9,405 nt of DNA from contig DLRM01000004.1 in assembly GCA_002500505.1 (NCBI GenBank), positions 1 to 9,405 of the forward strand, given 5' to 3'. The notes under the pieces were generated by a model, which worked only from the letters and a program-made list of their open reading frames with translations, ran no database searches and was not told the origin of the DNA. The position numbers were made by a program, and so were the translations under genes. This document shows, piece after piece, positions 1-7,773 of this stretch (position 1 is the first letter of the stretch; every line of letters starts with the position of its first letter). This stretch comes from Planctomycetes bacterium UBA7888. Lineage in GTDB: Bacteria; Planctomycetota; UBA1135.

Positions 1-3000
1 GTTATTTTTCATCCCACATGTCCTACAGATGACCTTTGGACAAACGGCGCCTTTATGCCGGGTGGAGTTGAATACCGTGTAGCGACTCCGGTTCAAAACT
101 CCTTCGGGCAAAATGTATTGCGAGATACCGGTGGCCATTTCTTGACCCTTGGGATTGAAAGGAGGTTCTATACCCCGACTCCCCCGACTCAAAATTTGTT
201 CATTGATTTCAATTCTTCGCCTCCTGCAGTCAGTTCCATCGTTTGGCCGGAGCGGTTGAACTTCTATACCGACCGCGAGCCTGAAGTTCAAATTCACTTT
301 GATCAGTCCATTGATGGTAGAGAATCAAACCTCAATACTCTTAGGGTTCACATTCAATATTCAGATGACACTTTAACGAATGATCCGACACCAAAATTTA
401 CACAGCTCAATGAACTTTCAGGAGAGCTTTATCTCGTCGAGAACTGCACCGAAGCGGGTTCCATCGCCGCATTCCAGATTTCTGGAATCCTTCCTCCGGA
501 CCATGGTTTAAGATTAGTTGTCGAGTCCACCTTTGCAGACATTAGTGGCCAGGTTAACCAAAGCGCTTGGTATTCCGCAGTCCACGAAACTCCTACCCTA
601 ACTGAAGTTTACACTGCCACGACTACCGCAGGTTGGCAAGAAACAGACGACACCGTCGACGAGTTCTCTGATTTCTTTGACGACACAACCTGGATTGATT
701 TTGATGCCGAGATTGTTATGCCACCCGCCGAATTCCTTGACGGTAAATTCAGGGCAAGTTTTGATTTCCCTGGACAATATGTCAGTCAAGATTATGACTT
801 CTATCTTGAGGGCGAGGGTGGTGAAATCCTTACGGATGGACTTTTCATTTTCTCGGATTCCAACAACCGAACTTTTACTGTCTACAATGGTGTTTTGTAC
901 GTGGACGATTTCGAGCTTGCAGCTGGGACCCTTCTGCGAGGCCGAGGCGGCAACCCATTGATTATTTATGCGCAGGGCGAAGTGGAAATCTATGGAGTGT
1001 TCGATGTTGGCGGGAATGATTCTCACTGGCCAACGAGTTTGAACTCTCCGCAGTTCCCAGTAGGGCCCGTTAAGGGCGAATGCGGTGGCGGCATTGGTGG
1101 AATGGCTTCTAAGGCTACAAGTGCTGCGACCTACCGTGGCGACCCTGGTGATGGCCCCTTTGGCTTCATTTCGATTGGTGGTTCTGGGGGTGAGGGCGGT
1201 GTCCAGCAAACTCAAAACATAGGCTCCGGCGCCACGAAGAATGGTCGAGTAAGTGTTGGCGGCGGCGGCGGTGGAACTTTTGCTCTGACTCCAAATGAAA
1301 GTATTTGGAAGAGCAACTGGGTTTATAGTGAACGCCCCGCTAGTGCAGAAAATAATGGGCCGGACCACTTTCCAGATCACCATACCTACTGGCCGGATGG
1401 ACAATTCCATGATCCAGCTACTACAACCGTCTACGACCTCCCAGTTTTTGGTGGAGAAGATGGAATGCGCGGGTCTTCGTATGAGTCCGAAAAGTGGGAT
1501 CCCGACCCGAACCTCCTCCCTTCTGTTCCTCATGGGGTTTATGGAATGGAAGACGAGCTTGTGGATGTTGTGGATCCTAAAGATGTTCTCAGCGACCTTG
1601 ACCCCCAATGGAATACCCCAACCTGCCCTTTCGATTACGGACATCCAACGAATGGGCCCGACCCCGGCCGAAGAGGCACATCGATTTTCTCAGATGATGG
1701 GGACTACATGAATGATTTTTGGGGTCGCCGATTGAATGATGATGGCACCATTACGAAAGGTGAACTTTTGACCCCTTGGGCGGGTTCAGGTGGTGGAGCT
1801 AGTGGCGATTCGCAATGTATTACCCGTACAACTGTCGGCGGAACGATGCTCTCCATCCCGGAATTGTTCCCAGCGGCATCCTTCCCGCCTTCGGGTGGTT
1901 ATTACCGCAAAGGTGCCCCGGGCGGTGGCGGCGGTGGTCAGCTCCAGATTATGGCAATTGGCAGTATCACCATTGGTAATTCGGCCAAGATTGATTGCAA
2001 CGGTGGTATTGGACATGGTGGCGAATCCACCATCTATACACATGGTCAGATTTCTGGCTCTGGCGGCGGCTCTGGGGGACATGTTGTTCTTCATTCCGCA
2101 ACCGAAATTGACCTTTCCCAGATTTACGTTGGGATTGCTTCCGATCCTTCTCAGCTTGGAAATTTAACTGAGAAGCGAGTGGTTACAGCGATTGGTGGTC
2201 GAAGGGGCTGGTGTAATTCGATTGGGCATGACATCCCTGGCACCAACGCCTATGACGGGAACGGAGACCTTATGTTTGGCCGAGGTGGCGCTGGCGGAAA
2301 TGGTGTTGTCCAGTTCCACGTTCCAGATCCAGCTACTGGATATTCTTGGCCAGTTTTAGCTCGTAATGGAATTAGCGCTTACCTGAATGCAGGAATTCCT
2401 GGCGGGGCTGTGATTACGAGTCGCTTAGAGGAGATTCTTTACCTCTTTGCTGCTCCTAAGCCCTATGCCCTTCTCACATTCTTTTCTGCGGGTTCCCAAG
2501 TGCAGAGTAAATGGGTGGATACTGGCTTTGCCGGCCTCCGCCTCGACCCTTCTGGAAATTCTTATCCTAAGTTTGAGGACAGCCTATTCAAGTTCGACGG
2601 AACAGATTCCTCGGGGTTCATTGATGTTGCCTCCCAAAAAGTTGTTCAACTTCCAGATTTGGTTTCAGGGACTCATTCCCAAGCGAGCTTTAGTGCAAAC
2701 TCATTGACGATTTTTGCTGCGGACACTGTTTTCGCAGGCAAAGAAGAGTTTTTGAGGCATCCTGCGGCATTGGTGGGTTATTCCATTCTTCCCGACGAAT
2801 CGGTTGAACATGATTTCGTCATTGTCGATGCCAGCTACCAAGGTGGCATTCTGAGCCTAGTCACGGATGTTTCTTCAGGCTCCATGAGTGCTGCAGTAAC
2901 AACCAATAACTGGTCTATTCGCCCTAGGTTCTTTGGAGTCTCTACTCAAGGTGCTCCCGATAGCATGCCGACTTCAACCAGCATTTCCATTATGTTTCAG

Positions 3001-3195
3001 GGTACGGATGACATTGACGACCCCCTTGCAATTGTTCCTGGTGCGACTAGCTGGACTGCAGATCTTTCGGATATCGACGGAAAACGCTTTTTCCGTTATC
3101 GCATCACTTTTGATATCGATGCGATTGACTCCGGAGTTACCCAGGCAAGTCCGAAGCCTGAGATGAGCTACATTAAACTACCCTTTGTTTGGTAG
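1..3195 (+). CDS. Large glycine-rich, Ig-domain surface or secreted protein (5' end outside window)
   Basis: The frame is open from base 1, so the ATG at 55 is probably internal; about 1,064 residues are visible, ending at TAG 3193-3195. No family name is recognised. Visible residues about 73-188 look like a bacterial Ig-like (SbsA/Big_5-type) domain, ending in a strand with the V-x-x-x-F-x-D-x-x-G signature. After it come stretches of the form 'G-N-P-L-I-I-x-A-x-G-x-V-x-I-x-G', and two glycine-rich blocks (about 1066-1290 and 1786-2085) each containing six consecutive glycines (1258-1275 and 1921-1938). These alternate with short hydrophobic strands (I-T-I-G-N-S-A-K-I), as expected for a beta-helix or stacked-strand fold. 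Bases 1320-1790 are rich in Asp, Pro and Asn. The last 80 residues resemble a beta-sandwich seen at the end of large extracellular proteins (D-I-D-G-K-R-F-F-R-Y-R-I). No C-terminal anchor or sorting signal is visible; a signal peptide, if any, lies upstream. Surface or secreted location is inferred from composition. Confidence 0.8.
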   Translation, partial: VIFHPTCPTDDLWTNGAFMPGGVEYRVATPVQNSFGQNVLRDTGGHFLTLGIERRFYTPTPPTQNLFIDFNSSPPAVSSIVWPERLNFYTDREPEVQIHFDQSIDGRESNLNTLRVHIQYSDDTLTNDPTPKFTQLNELSGELYLVENCTEAGSIAAFQISGILPPDHGLRLVVESTFADISGQVNQSAWYSAVHETPTLTEVYTATTTAGWQETDDTVDEFSDFFDDTTWIDFDAEIVMPPAEFLDGKFRASFDFPGQYVSQDYDFYLEGEGGEILTDGLFIFSDSNNRTFTVYNGVLYVDDFELAAGTLLRGRGGNPLIIYAQGEVEIYGVFDVGGNDSHWPTSLNSPQFPVGPVKGECGGGIGGMASKATSAATYRGDPGDGPFGFISIGGSGGEGGVQQTQNIGSGATKNGRVSVGGGGGGTFALTPNESIWKSNWVYSERPASAENNGPDHFPDHHTYWPDGQFHDPATTTVYDLPVFGGEDGMRGSSYESEKWDPDPNLLPSVPHGVYGMEDELVDVVDPKDVLSDLDPQWNTPTCPFDYGHPTNGPDPGRRGTSIFSDDGDYMNDFWGRRLNDDGTITKGELLTPWAGSGGGASGDSQCITRTTVGGTMLSIPELFPAASFPPSGGYYRKGAPGGGGGGQLQIMAIGSITIGNSAKIDCNGGIGHGGESTIYTHGQISGSGGGSGGHVVLHSATEIDLSQIYVGIASDPSQLGNLTEKRVVTAIGGRRGWCNSIGHDIPGTNAYDGNGDLMFGRGGAGGNGVVQFHVPDPATGYSWPVLARNGISAYLNAGIPGGAVITSRLEEILYLFAAPKPYALLTFFSAGSQVQSKWVDTGFAGLRLDPSGNSYPKFEDSLFKFDGTDSSGFIDVASQKVVQLPDLVSGTHSQASFSANSLTIFAADTVFAGKEEFLRHPAALVGYSILPDESVEHDFVIVDASYQGGILSLVTDVSSGSMSAAVTTNNWSIRPRFFGVSTQGAPDSMPTSTSISIMFQGTDDIDDPLAIVPGATSWTADLSDIDGKRFFRYRITFDIDAIDSGVTQASPKPEMSYIKLPFVW

Positions 3196-3206
3196 TCTGT
3201 GTTTTT
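3177..3206. terminator. Weak, possibly bidirectional terminator between convergent genes
   Basis: ACTACC (3177-3182) and GGTAGT (3191-3196) form a perfect 6-bp stem with an 8-base loop, overlapping the stop codon of the left-hand gene. Five T residues follow at 3202-3206, after a 5-base gap. Read from the other strand, the same stem lies 8 bases past the icmF stop and is followed by TTT. The short stem and displaced T run make it weak, but it is the only terminator-like structure at this junction. Confidence 0.35.
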
Positions 3207-6200
3207 ACATTGAGCGGCGGTACTCACCACCAACCTCATTGAGCGTTTGACTTATTTGGCCTAGGCTTGCCACATGAACGGTGTCCATGAGTTCGTCAAA
3301 GATGTTCTCCCCACGCAAGGCAATACTACGTAGTTTTTCGAGTGCGGAAGCATTCTTATCCTTCATGGTGTTTTCTAAATCTTGCACCTGCTGAACTTGA
3401 CATTGCTTTTCCTCGTCAGTTGAACGAATGAGTTCAGTTTCGACAACGCCCCCTTCTTTTGCCCCCGGGGAAAGGAAGGTGTTGACTCCTACGATGGGGA
3501 GTTCACCTGAATGTTTAAGGGTTTCGTAATGCAGGCTCTCTTCCTGGATTTTCCCTCTTTGATACATCGTTTCCATGGCTCCGAGAACACCACCGCGCTC
3601 GCTGAGTCGGTCAAACTCATCTAACACTGCTTCTTCAACTAAGTCGGTCAAGAGATCAGTCAGGAAAGCGCCTTGGAGTGGATTCTCATTTTTGGCTTCT
3701 CCAAACTCTTTATTGATAATGAGTTGAATGGCTAAGGCTCGCCGTACGGATTCTTCGGTTGGAGTTGTGATGGCCTCGTCATAAGCATTTGTATGCAAGC
3801 TTTGACAGTTGTCGTTAATTGCAAGGAGGGCTTGGAGAGTAGTGCGGATGTCATTAAAGGCAATTTCTTGCGCGTGCAAGGAGCGGCCACTTGTTTGAAT
3901 GTGATACTTCAATTTTTGAGAGCGCTCGTCAGCTTCATAAAGGTCCCTCATGGCAACTGCCCAGATTCGCCTAGCGACTCGGCCAATCACCGAGTATTCA
4001 GCATCAAGTCCATTGCTGAAGAAGAATGAAAGGTTTGGCGCAAAGTCATCAATGTTCATCCCTCTGGACTTGTAGTACTCAACGAATGTAAACCCGTTGG
4101 CCAAAGTGAAGGCAAGCTGAGAGAGAGGGTTCGCGCCAGCTTCGGCAATGTGATAGCCAGAAATGGAAACAGAATAAAAATTCCGTACATCATTTTGAAT
4201 GAACCACTCTTGGACATCTCCCATCATCTTGAGGGCGAACTCGGTGCTAAAGATGCAAGTGTTTTGGGCTTGGTCTTCCTTCAAAATATCCGCTTGGACG
4301 GTGCCTCGGACGGTTGAGAGAACCGCTTTTCGGATTTCTTGGTACTCCTCCTTGGGAAGAATCTGGTCTCCCGTGACGCCCAACAAGCCAAGGCCACTCC
4401 CGTCGTGGCCTTCAGGGAGAGGGCTGCGGTAGATTGGTTGCTCTCCTTTGCAGAGCTCTTTGATTTTTGTTTGAGCCTCATCCCATCTATTGGTTTCTCG
4501 TAAACGCTTTTCAACTGCTTGATCAATGGCAGTATTGAGGAAGAAGGCGAGCATCATTGGCGCCGGGCCGTTGATGGTCATGGAAACCGAAGTCTTTGAT
4601 GAGCAAAGGTCAAACCCAGAGTAAAGTCGCTTTGCATCGTCTAAGGAGCAAACGGAAACACCGGAGTTCCCAATTTTTCCATAAATATCTGGTCGGTTTG
4701 CAGGGTCTTGCCCGTACAAGGTGACTGAGTCGAATGCGGTAGAAAGGCGCGCAGTAGGTTGTCCTTTTGAAAGTAAATGGAATCGGCGATTGGTTCGCTC
4801 GGGAGTCCCTTCACCGGCAAACATTCTGGCTGGGTCTTCTCCAGTTCTTTTGAAGGGGAAAACCCCTGCGGTATAGGGAAAATGCCCTGGCAAGTTTTCC
4901 ATATACATCCAACGGCTTAAGTCACCCCAATCCTTGGTTTTGGGCAAAGCCACCTTTGGGATTGATGTTCCAGAAAGGGAAAGATGTTTCGTAGGAACGC
5001 AAATTTCTTTTCCGCGGACCTCATAACGGAATTCATCGGAGTCATAAGCCTTTCGAGTGACTTTCCAGTTGGCGAGGCTATCCCGTAGGTTGGGTTCAAT
5101 CTCGGAGAGTACCTCTTGATAGCGTTGGCGAAGCAAGAGAATGCTCGAGTCCACTTCAGGTTCGACAAGAGCGTCCTTTGAGTAACTCTCGTTGACGGGT
5201 GGTGGAGTGTCGCCGAGTTCACGCAAGGCGCGAGCAAGCCCATCAGCTCTAGAGGCCAAATCACTTTGCCGCTCTGAGGTGCGGCGGTGATGGCGAAGGG
5301 ACTCGGCGACATCCGAGAGGTAGCGGTTTCTTTCTGGAGGCACAACGCAGGGGATATCCGCAGAGGCGGAAGAAAGTGCCGGTTGTTCCCACTCCTTGTC
5401 GGAATGTTCCTTGAGATGAGATGCGAGATGGGAGAAGAGCTGGTCCACACCAGAATCGGCAAATCGGCTTGCAGAAGTGAGGTAGACAGGCATTTGCTCT
5501 GGTGGCAGGTCAAATAGCCCTCTGTTGCGCTGAAACTGCTTTCGCACATCTCGGAGTGCATCATCTGCGCCCCGCTTGTCCGACTTGTTTATGGCCACGC
5601 AATCAGCGAAGTCGAGCATGTCAATTTTTTCGAGTTGTGAAGGTGCTCCAAACTCCGGGGTCATGACGTAAAGAGAAAAGTCGCAAAGGTCCACAACTTC
5701 TGAGTCGCTTTGTCCAATACCTGCAGTTTCTAAGATAACCAGGTCATAATTTGAGGCACACAAAACTTGGAGAGAATCTTGGACGGCTCCAGCAACGGCA
5801 AGATGTGCGCGCCGAGTGGCCATAGAGCGCATAAAAACGGACTCCCCCTGAACGGCATTCATTCGAATGCGGTCACCAAGTAGAGCTCCCCCAGTTCGGC
5901 GGCGGCTCGGGTCCACAGAAAGAATGGCGACCTTTCTGTCAGGGTAATTGAGTCGCAAACGTCTGACGAGCTCGTCGGTAAGAGAAGACTTGCCAGCTCC
6001 TCCTGTTCCTGTAATGCCAAGAACGGGTGCGCGTTTTTTCCCGATTCGGTCTTTTAGCTCTGCTCGAATTTCGGGGAGCCTGCCAGATTGGGAGCCGTGA
6101 AGTTCTTCAATTAAAGTAATGGCGCGCGCAACTTCATTCGGGTTGGAAGCGGCGATTGAGCTTGGGAAAGGAGTATCTTCCGTTACCAAGGGGGCTGAAG

Positions 6201-6651
6201 TGCGAGCAAGCATGTCTTCGATCATCCCCTCTAAACCCATGCCTCTTCCATCTTCAACAGAATAAATTCTTTCTACACCCTTAGCATGAAGCTCTGATGC
6301 TTCTTGGTCAGTGATGGTACCTCCGCCTCCGCCAAATATTCGAATATGACTTGCGTTTCGCTCAGCGAGCAAGTCAACCATGTAGCTAAAGAACTCAACA
6401 TGGCCGCCTTGATAAGAGCTAATAGCAATGGCATGTGCGTCTTCTTCAATGGCAGCTTCCACAATGGAATCTACGCTTCGGTTGTGGCCAAGGTGAATAA
6501 CTTCGGCACCCTTTTGCTGAAGAATCCGGCGCATTATGTTGATGGAAGCGTCATGTCCATCAAACAAGGATGCGGCAGTAATAAAACGTGGGCGGAAACT
6601 TTGGTTTTGGTCCGGCTTGGTTGTGGGGGACTGCTCGGTGCGCGTGTTCAT
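3205..6651 (-). CDS. icmF: Fused isobutyryl-CoA mutase with GTPase chaperone (IcmF)
   Basis: This adenosylcobalamin-dependent enzyme interconverts isobutyryl-CoA and n-butyryl-CoA; its built-in MeaB-like GTPase gates cofactor loading. It has 1,148 residues, slightly longer than characterised IcmF proteins as I recall them (about 1,090). Order: B12-binding domain at about 22-155 with D31-G-H33-D-A-S, whose His33 is the lower-axial cobalt ligand; GTPase at about 190-420 with Walker A G215-TGGAGK221-S, V-D-P-S-R (246-250), E308-TAGIGQSD and N355-KSD358; a linker to about 560; then the mutase barrel. In the barrel, S-G-Y833-H834 matches the mutase active site. The position of Arg207 in methylmalonyl-CoA mutase is Gln796 (in D-Q-A-Q-N-T), and the position of Tyr89 appears to be Phe598 or Phe600 (G-V-F-P-F-K), the isobutyryl-type pair. 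The ATG overlaps the merR stop (ATGA), and only a weak GGA precedes it, suggesting translational coupling. The reading frame is intact. Confidence 0.95.
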   Translation of the reverse strand: MNTRTEQSPTTKPDQNQSFRPRFITAASLFDGHDASINIMRRILQQKGAEVIHLGHNRSVDSIVEAAIEEDAHAIAISSYQGGHVEFFSYMVDLLAERNASHIRIFGGGGGTITDQEASELHAKGVERIYSVEDGRGMGLEGMIEDMLARTSAPLVTEDTPFPSSIAASNPNEVARAITLIEELHGSQSGRLPEIRAELKDRIGKKRAPVLGITGTGGAGKSSLTDELVRRLRLNYPDRKVAILSVDPSRRRTGGALLGDRIRMNAVQGESVFMRSMATRRAHLAVAGAVQDSLQVLCASNYDLVILETAGIGQSDSEVVDLCDFSLYVMTPEFGAPSQLEKIDMLDFADCVAINKSDKRGADDALRDVRKQFQRNRGLFDLPPEQMPVYLTSASRFADSGVDQLFSHLASHLKEHSDKEWEQPALSSASADIPCVVPPERNRYLSDVAESLRHHRRTSERQSDLASRADGLARALRELGDTPPPVNESYSKDALVEPEVDSSILLLRQRYQEVLSEIEPNLRDSLANWKVTRKAYDSDEFRYEVRGKEICVPTKHLSLSGTSIPKVALPKTKDWGDLSRWMYMENLPGHFPYTAGVFPFKRTGEDPARMFAGEGTPERTNRRFHLLSKGQPTARLSTAFDSVTLYGQDPANRPDIYGKIGNSGVSVCSLDDAKRLYSGFDLCSSKTSVSMTINGPAPMMLAFFLNTAIDQAVEKRLRETNRWDEAQTKIKELCKGEQPIYRSPLPEGHDGSGLGLLGVTGDQILPKEEYQEIRKAVLSTVRGTVQADILKEDQAQNTCIFSTEFALKMMGDVQEWFIQNDVRNFYSVSISGYHIAEAGANPLSQLAFTLANGFTFVEYYKSRGMNIDDFAPNLSFFFSNGLDAEYSVIGRVARRIWAVAMRDLYEADERSQKLKYHIQTSGRSLHAQEIAFNDIRTTLQALLAINDNCQSLHTNAYDEAITTPTEESVRRALAIQLIINKEFGEAKNENPLQGAFLTDLLTDLVEEAVLDEFDRLSERGGVLGAMETMYQRGKIQEESLHYETLKHSGELPIVGVNTFLSPGAKEGGVVETELIRSTDEEKQCQVQQVQDLENTMKDKNASALEKLRSIALRGENIFDELMDTVHVASLGQISQTLNEVGGEYRRSM

Positions 6652-7052
6652 GATTGAGAATCCGGTTCGAGAATGTTTTGTTTTTCTTGTATGCGAACTA
6701 AGTAATGGCTCAAGTCTTCCTTCAGTTCCTTAAGCTCAGCCATGCGAATTTGAAGTTCATCGAGCCTCTGTTTCAGCATGGGTTCCAGTTCGAAGAGCAG
6801 GGCAGGGGTTTTGCCTCGGTCAAACGCAGAGTTCAGGTCGCCAATTTCTTCGAGGCTCATTCCCAAGCTTTTAAGGCGGGAGATAAAGCGAAGACGCTCC
6901 AGGGCATCCGCCCCAAAGAGGCGACGTCCCCCGGCCCCGCGCCCATCAGGGCGAACTAAGCCCAGCTCGCCGTAGTAGCGAATGGTTCGGCTGCTTACTC
7001 CGGCCTCTTTGGCGAGTTGGGCAATGTCGAGGGGCTGGGGTTGAGAGGCCAT
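6648..7052 (-). CDS. MerR-family transcriptional regulator, cotranscribed with icmF
   Basis: A 134-residue protein starting MASQPQPLD. Residues 8-35 form the MerR winged-helix DNA-binding motif (I-A-Q-L-A-K-E-A-G-V-S-S-R-T-I-R-Y-Y-E-like, here Y-Y-G-E-L-G-L), followed by a basic wing with R-R-L-F (about 43-46) and L-x-x-I-x-x-L-x-x-L-G-M-S-L-E-E-I. Residues about 85-125 are a Leu/Glu/Lys-rich helix typical of the dimerisation coiled coil. There is no cysteine, so thiol-based metal or redox sensing as in MerR, ZntR or SoxR is excluded. The frame stays open upstream to 7343, but that part overlaps nth; the start at 7052 begins directly at the conserved domain. Its TGA overlaps the icmF ATG, so the likely job is control of icmF and itself. 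Cysteine-free MerR regulators such as LiuR control branched-chain amino acid catabolism, which would fit. That role is inferred. Confidence 0.9.
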   Translation of the reverse strand: MASQPQPLDIAQLAKEAGVSSRTIRYYGELGLVRPDGRGAGGRRLFGADALERLRFISRLKSLGMSLEEIGDLNSAFDRGKTPALLFELEPMLKQRLDELQIRMAELKELKEDLSHYLVRIQEKQNILEPDSQS

Positions 7053-7058
7053 AGGGGT

Positions 7059-7088
7059 AGAATACCTCACGATGCCAGTTTGCGTCAA
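7059..7088 (-). promoter_or_regulatory. Candidate promoter of merR-icmF
   Basis: Read on the minus strand, TTGACG (complement of 7083-7088) and TATTCT (complement of 7059-7064) are separated by 18 bases, a good sigma70-like match. Transcription starting the usual 6-8 bases past the -10 would begin within a few bases of the merR ATG at 7052. No Shine-Dalgarno sequence is visible between them, so the message could be leaderless or nearly so. Confidence 0.5.
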
Positions 7089-7092
7089 CTGG
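7075..7092. promoter_or_regulatory. Inverted repeat over the merR -35, candidate operator
   Basis: CCAGTT (7075-7080) and AACTGG (7087-7092) form a perfect 6+6 dyad with a 6-base spacer, overlapping the -35 hexamer of the promoter proposed for merR. It lies in the 52-base gap between nth and merR. Position and symmetry suit an autoregulatory site. Classical MerR activators usually bind between -35 and -10, so binding here would more likely repress or involve another protein. No T run follows, so it is not a terminator for nth. Confidence 0.45.
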
Positions 7093-7104
7093 TTATTGGG
7101 GGAA

Positions 7105-7752
7105 TTAGAGGATTTTGTCGCAGGACTTAGCCAGGCTGCATTCCTCGCACTTTGCCTTTCGAGCAGGGCAAACGGCTCTTCCGTGGTCAATAAAGAGGTG
7201 GCTAAGGCGTATCCACGAGTCCTGCGGAAATAGCTCCATGAGGGCACGCTCCACTTTGATGGGGTCTTTTTCAGGAGTGAGCCCCATTCTGCGAGCCAAG
7301 CGGCCCACATGAGTGTCCACGACAATGCCTTCCTTTTTCCCAAACGCAGTCCCCAAAACGCAGTTTGCGGTTTTTCGCGCCACTCCAGGAAGATCCGTTA
7401 AGGCGTTCATCTCGTCGGGAACTTCACCATTGTGTGTTTCCACAATGCGCTTTGCAGTGCCCAGGATGTTTTTGGCTTTATTCCGAAAAAAACCAGTCGA
7501 GCGAACAGCCTCCTCCAAATCCTCTTGATTCGCCTTGGCCATTGCCTTGGCATCAGGCCAACGGGAAAAAAGGAGCGGGGTCACCATGTTGACCCTCTTA
7601 TCCGTGCATTGCGCAGAGAGAATAGTCGCGACAAGCAGCTGAAAGGGTGTCTCCCAATCCAGCGCAGTTTTGGTTTGCGGATAGAGTTCGTCAAGTTCCT
7701 GAAGAATCCAAGCCGCTTTCACTTGGATTGTTGCCTTGCTTTTTTTCGCCAT
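7105..7752 (-). CDS. nth: Endonuclease III, DNA glycosylase/AP lyase
   Basis: Base-excision repair enzyme that removes oxidised pyrimidines and cleaves at abasic sites. With the start at 7752 it has 215 residues, close to E. coli Nth (211). The helix-hairpin-helix is L121-PGVARK127-TAN, with Lys127 as the Schiff-base lysine. The catalytic aspartate is D146 in V-V-D-T-H. The C-terminal 4Fe-4S cluster has the canonical spacing C195-X6-C202-X2-C205-X5-C211. The N-terminal signature L-L-V-A-T-I-L-S-A-Q-C-T-D (39-51) is intact. The start at 7752 is chosen because AGGA lies 8 bases upstream; an in-frame ATG at 7761 adds three residues, and one at 7818 would overlap the divergent gene. It lies upstream of merR on the same strand with a 52-base gap and no clear terminator, so some read-through into merR-icmF is possible. 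Confidence 0.95.
   Translation of the reverse strand: MAKKSKATIQVKAAWILQELDELYPQTKTALDWETPFQLLVATILSAQCTDKRVNMVTPLLFSRWPDAKAMAKANQEDLEEAVRSTGFFRNKAKNILGTAKRIVETHNGEVPDEMNALTDLPGVARKTANCVLGTAFGKKEGIVVDTHVGRLARRMGLTPEKDPIKVERALMELFPQDSWIRLSHLFIDHGRAVCPARKAKCEECSLAKSCDKIL
7705..7729. repeat. Perfect 8-bp inverted repeat inside the 5' end of nth
   Basis: AATCCAAG (7705-7712) and CTTGGATT (7722-7729) are perfect complements around a 9-base loop. The structure covers roughly codons 8-16 of nth and lies about 45 bases upstream of the divergent methyltransferase start, so it could be an operator for that gene or an mRNA hairpin near the nth start. It may also be chance within coding sequence. Confidence 0.4.
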
Positions 7753-7773
7753 GCGCTTCATCCTAACCGACCG

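Noticed and set aside
598..1644. Long 348-codon frame antisense to the glycine-rich protein gene
   Set aside because: It lies wholly antisense to a longer convincing gene and its composition follows from complementing that gene's codons. No domain is recognisable.
1412..2337. Twelve-base repeat GATCCAGCTACT at about 1412 and 2326
   Set aside because: Both copies encode D-P-A-T within the same repetitive protein, so it is most simply explained by similar peptide and codon use, not by a DNA element.
7053..7343. N-terminal extension of the MerR regulator by 97 codons
   Set aside because: This part overlaps nth in another frame on the same strand, and its residues match no domain; the conserved MerR motif starts right after the ATG at 7052.
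7432..7773. N-terminal extension of the methyltransferase by 114 codons
   Set aside because: It is antisense to the conserved core of nth; family similarity begins just after the ATG at 7774.
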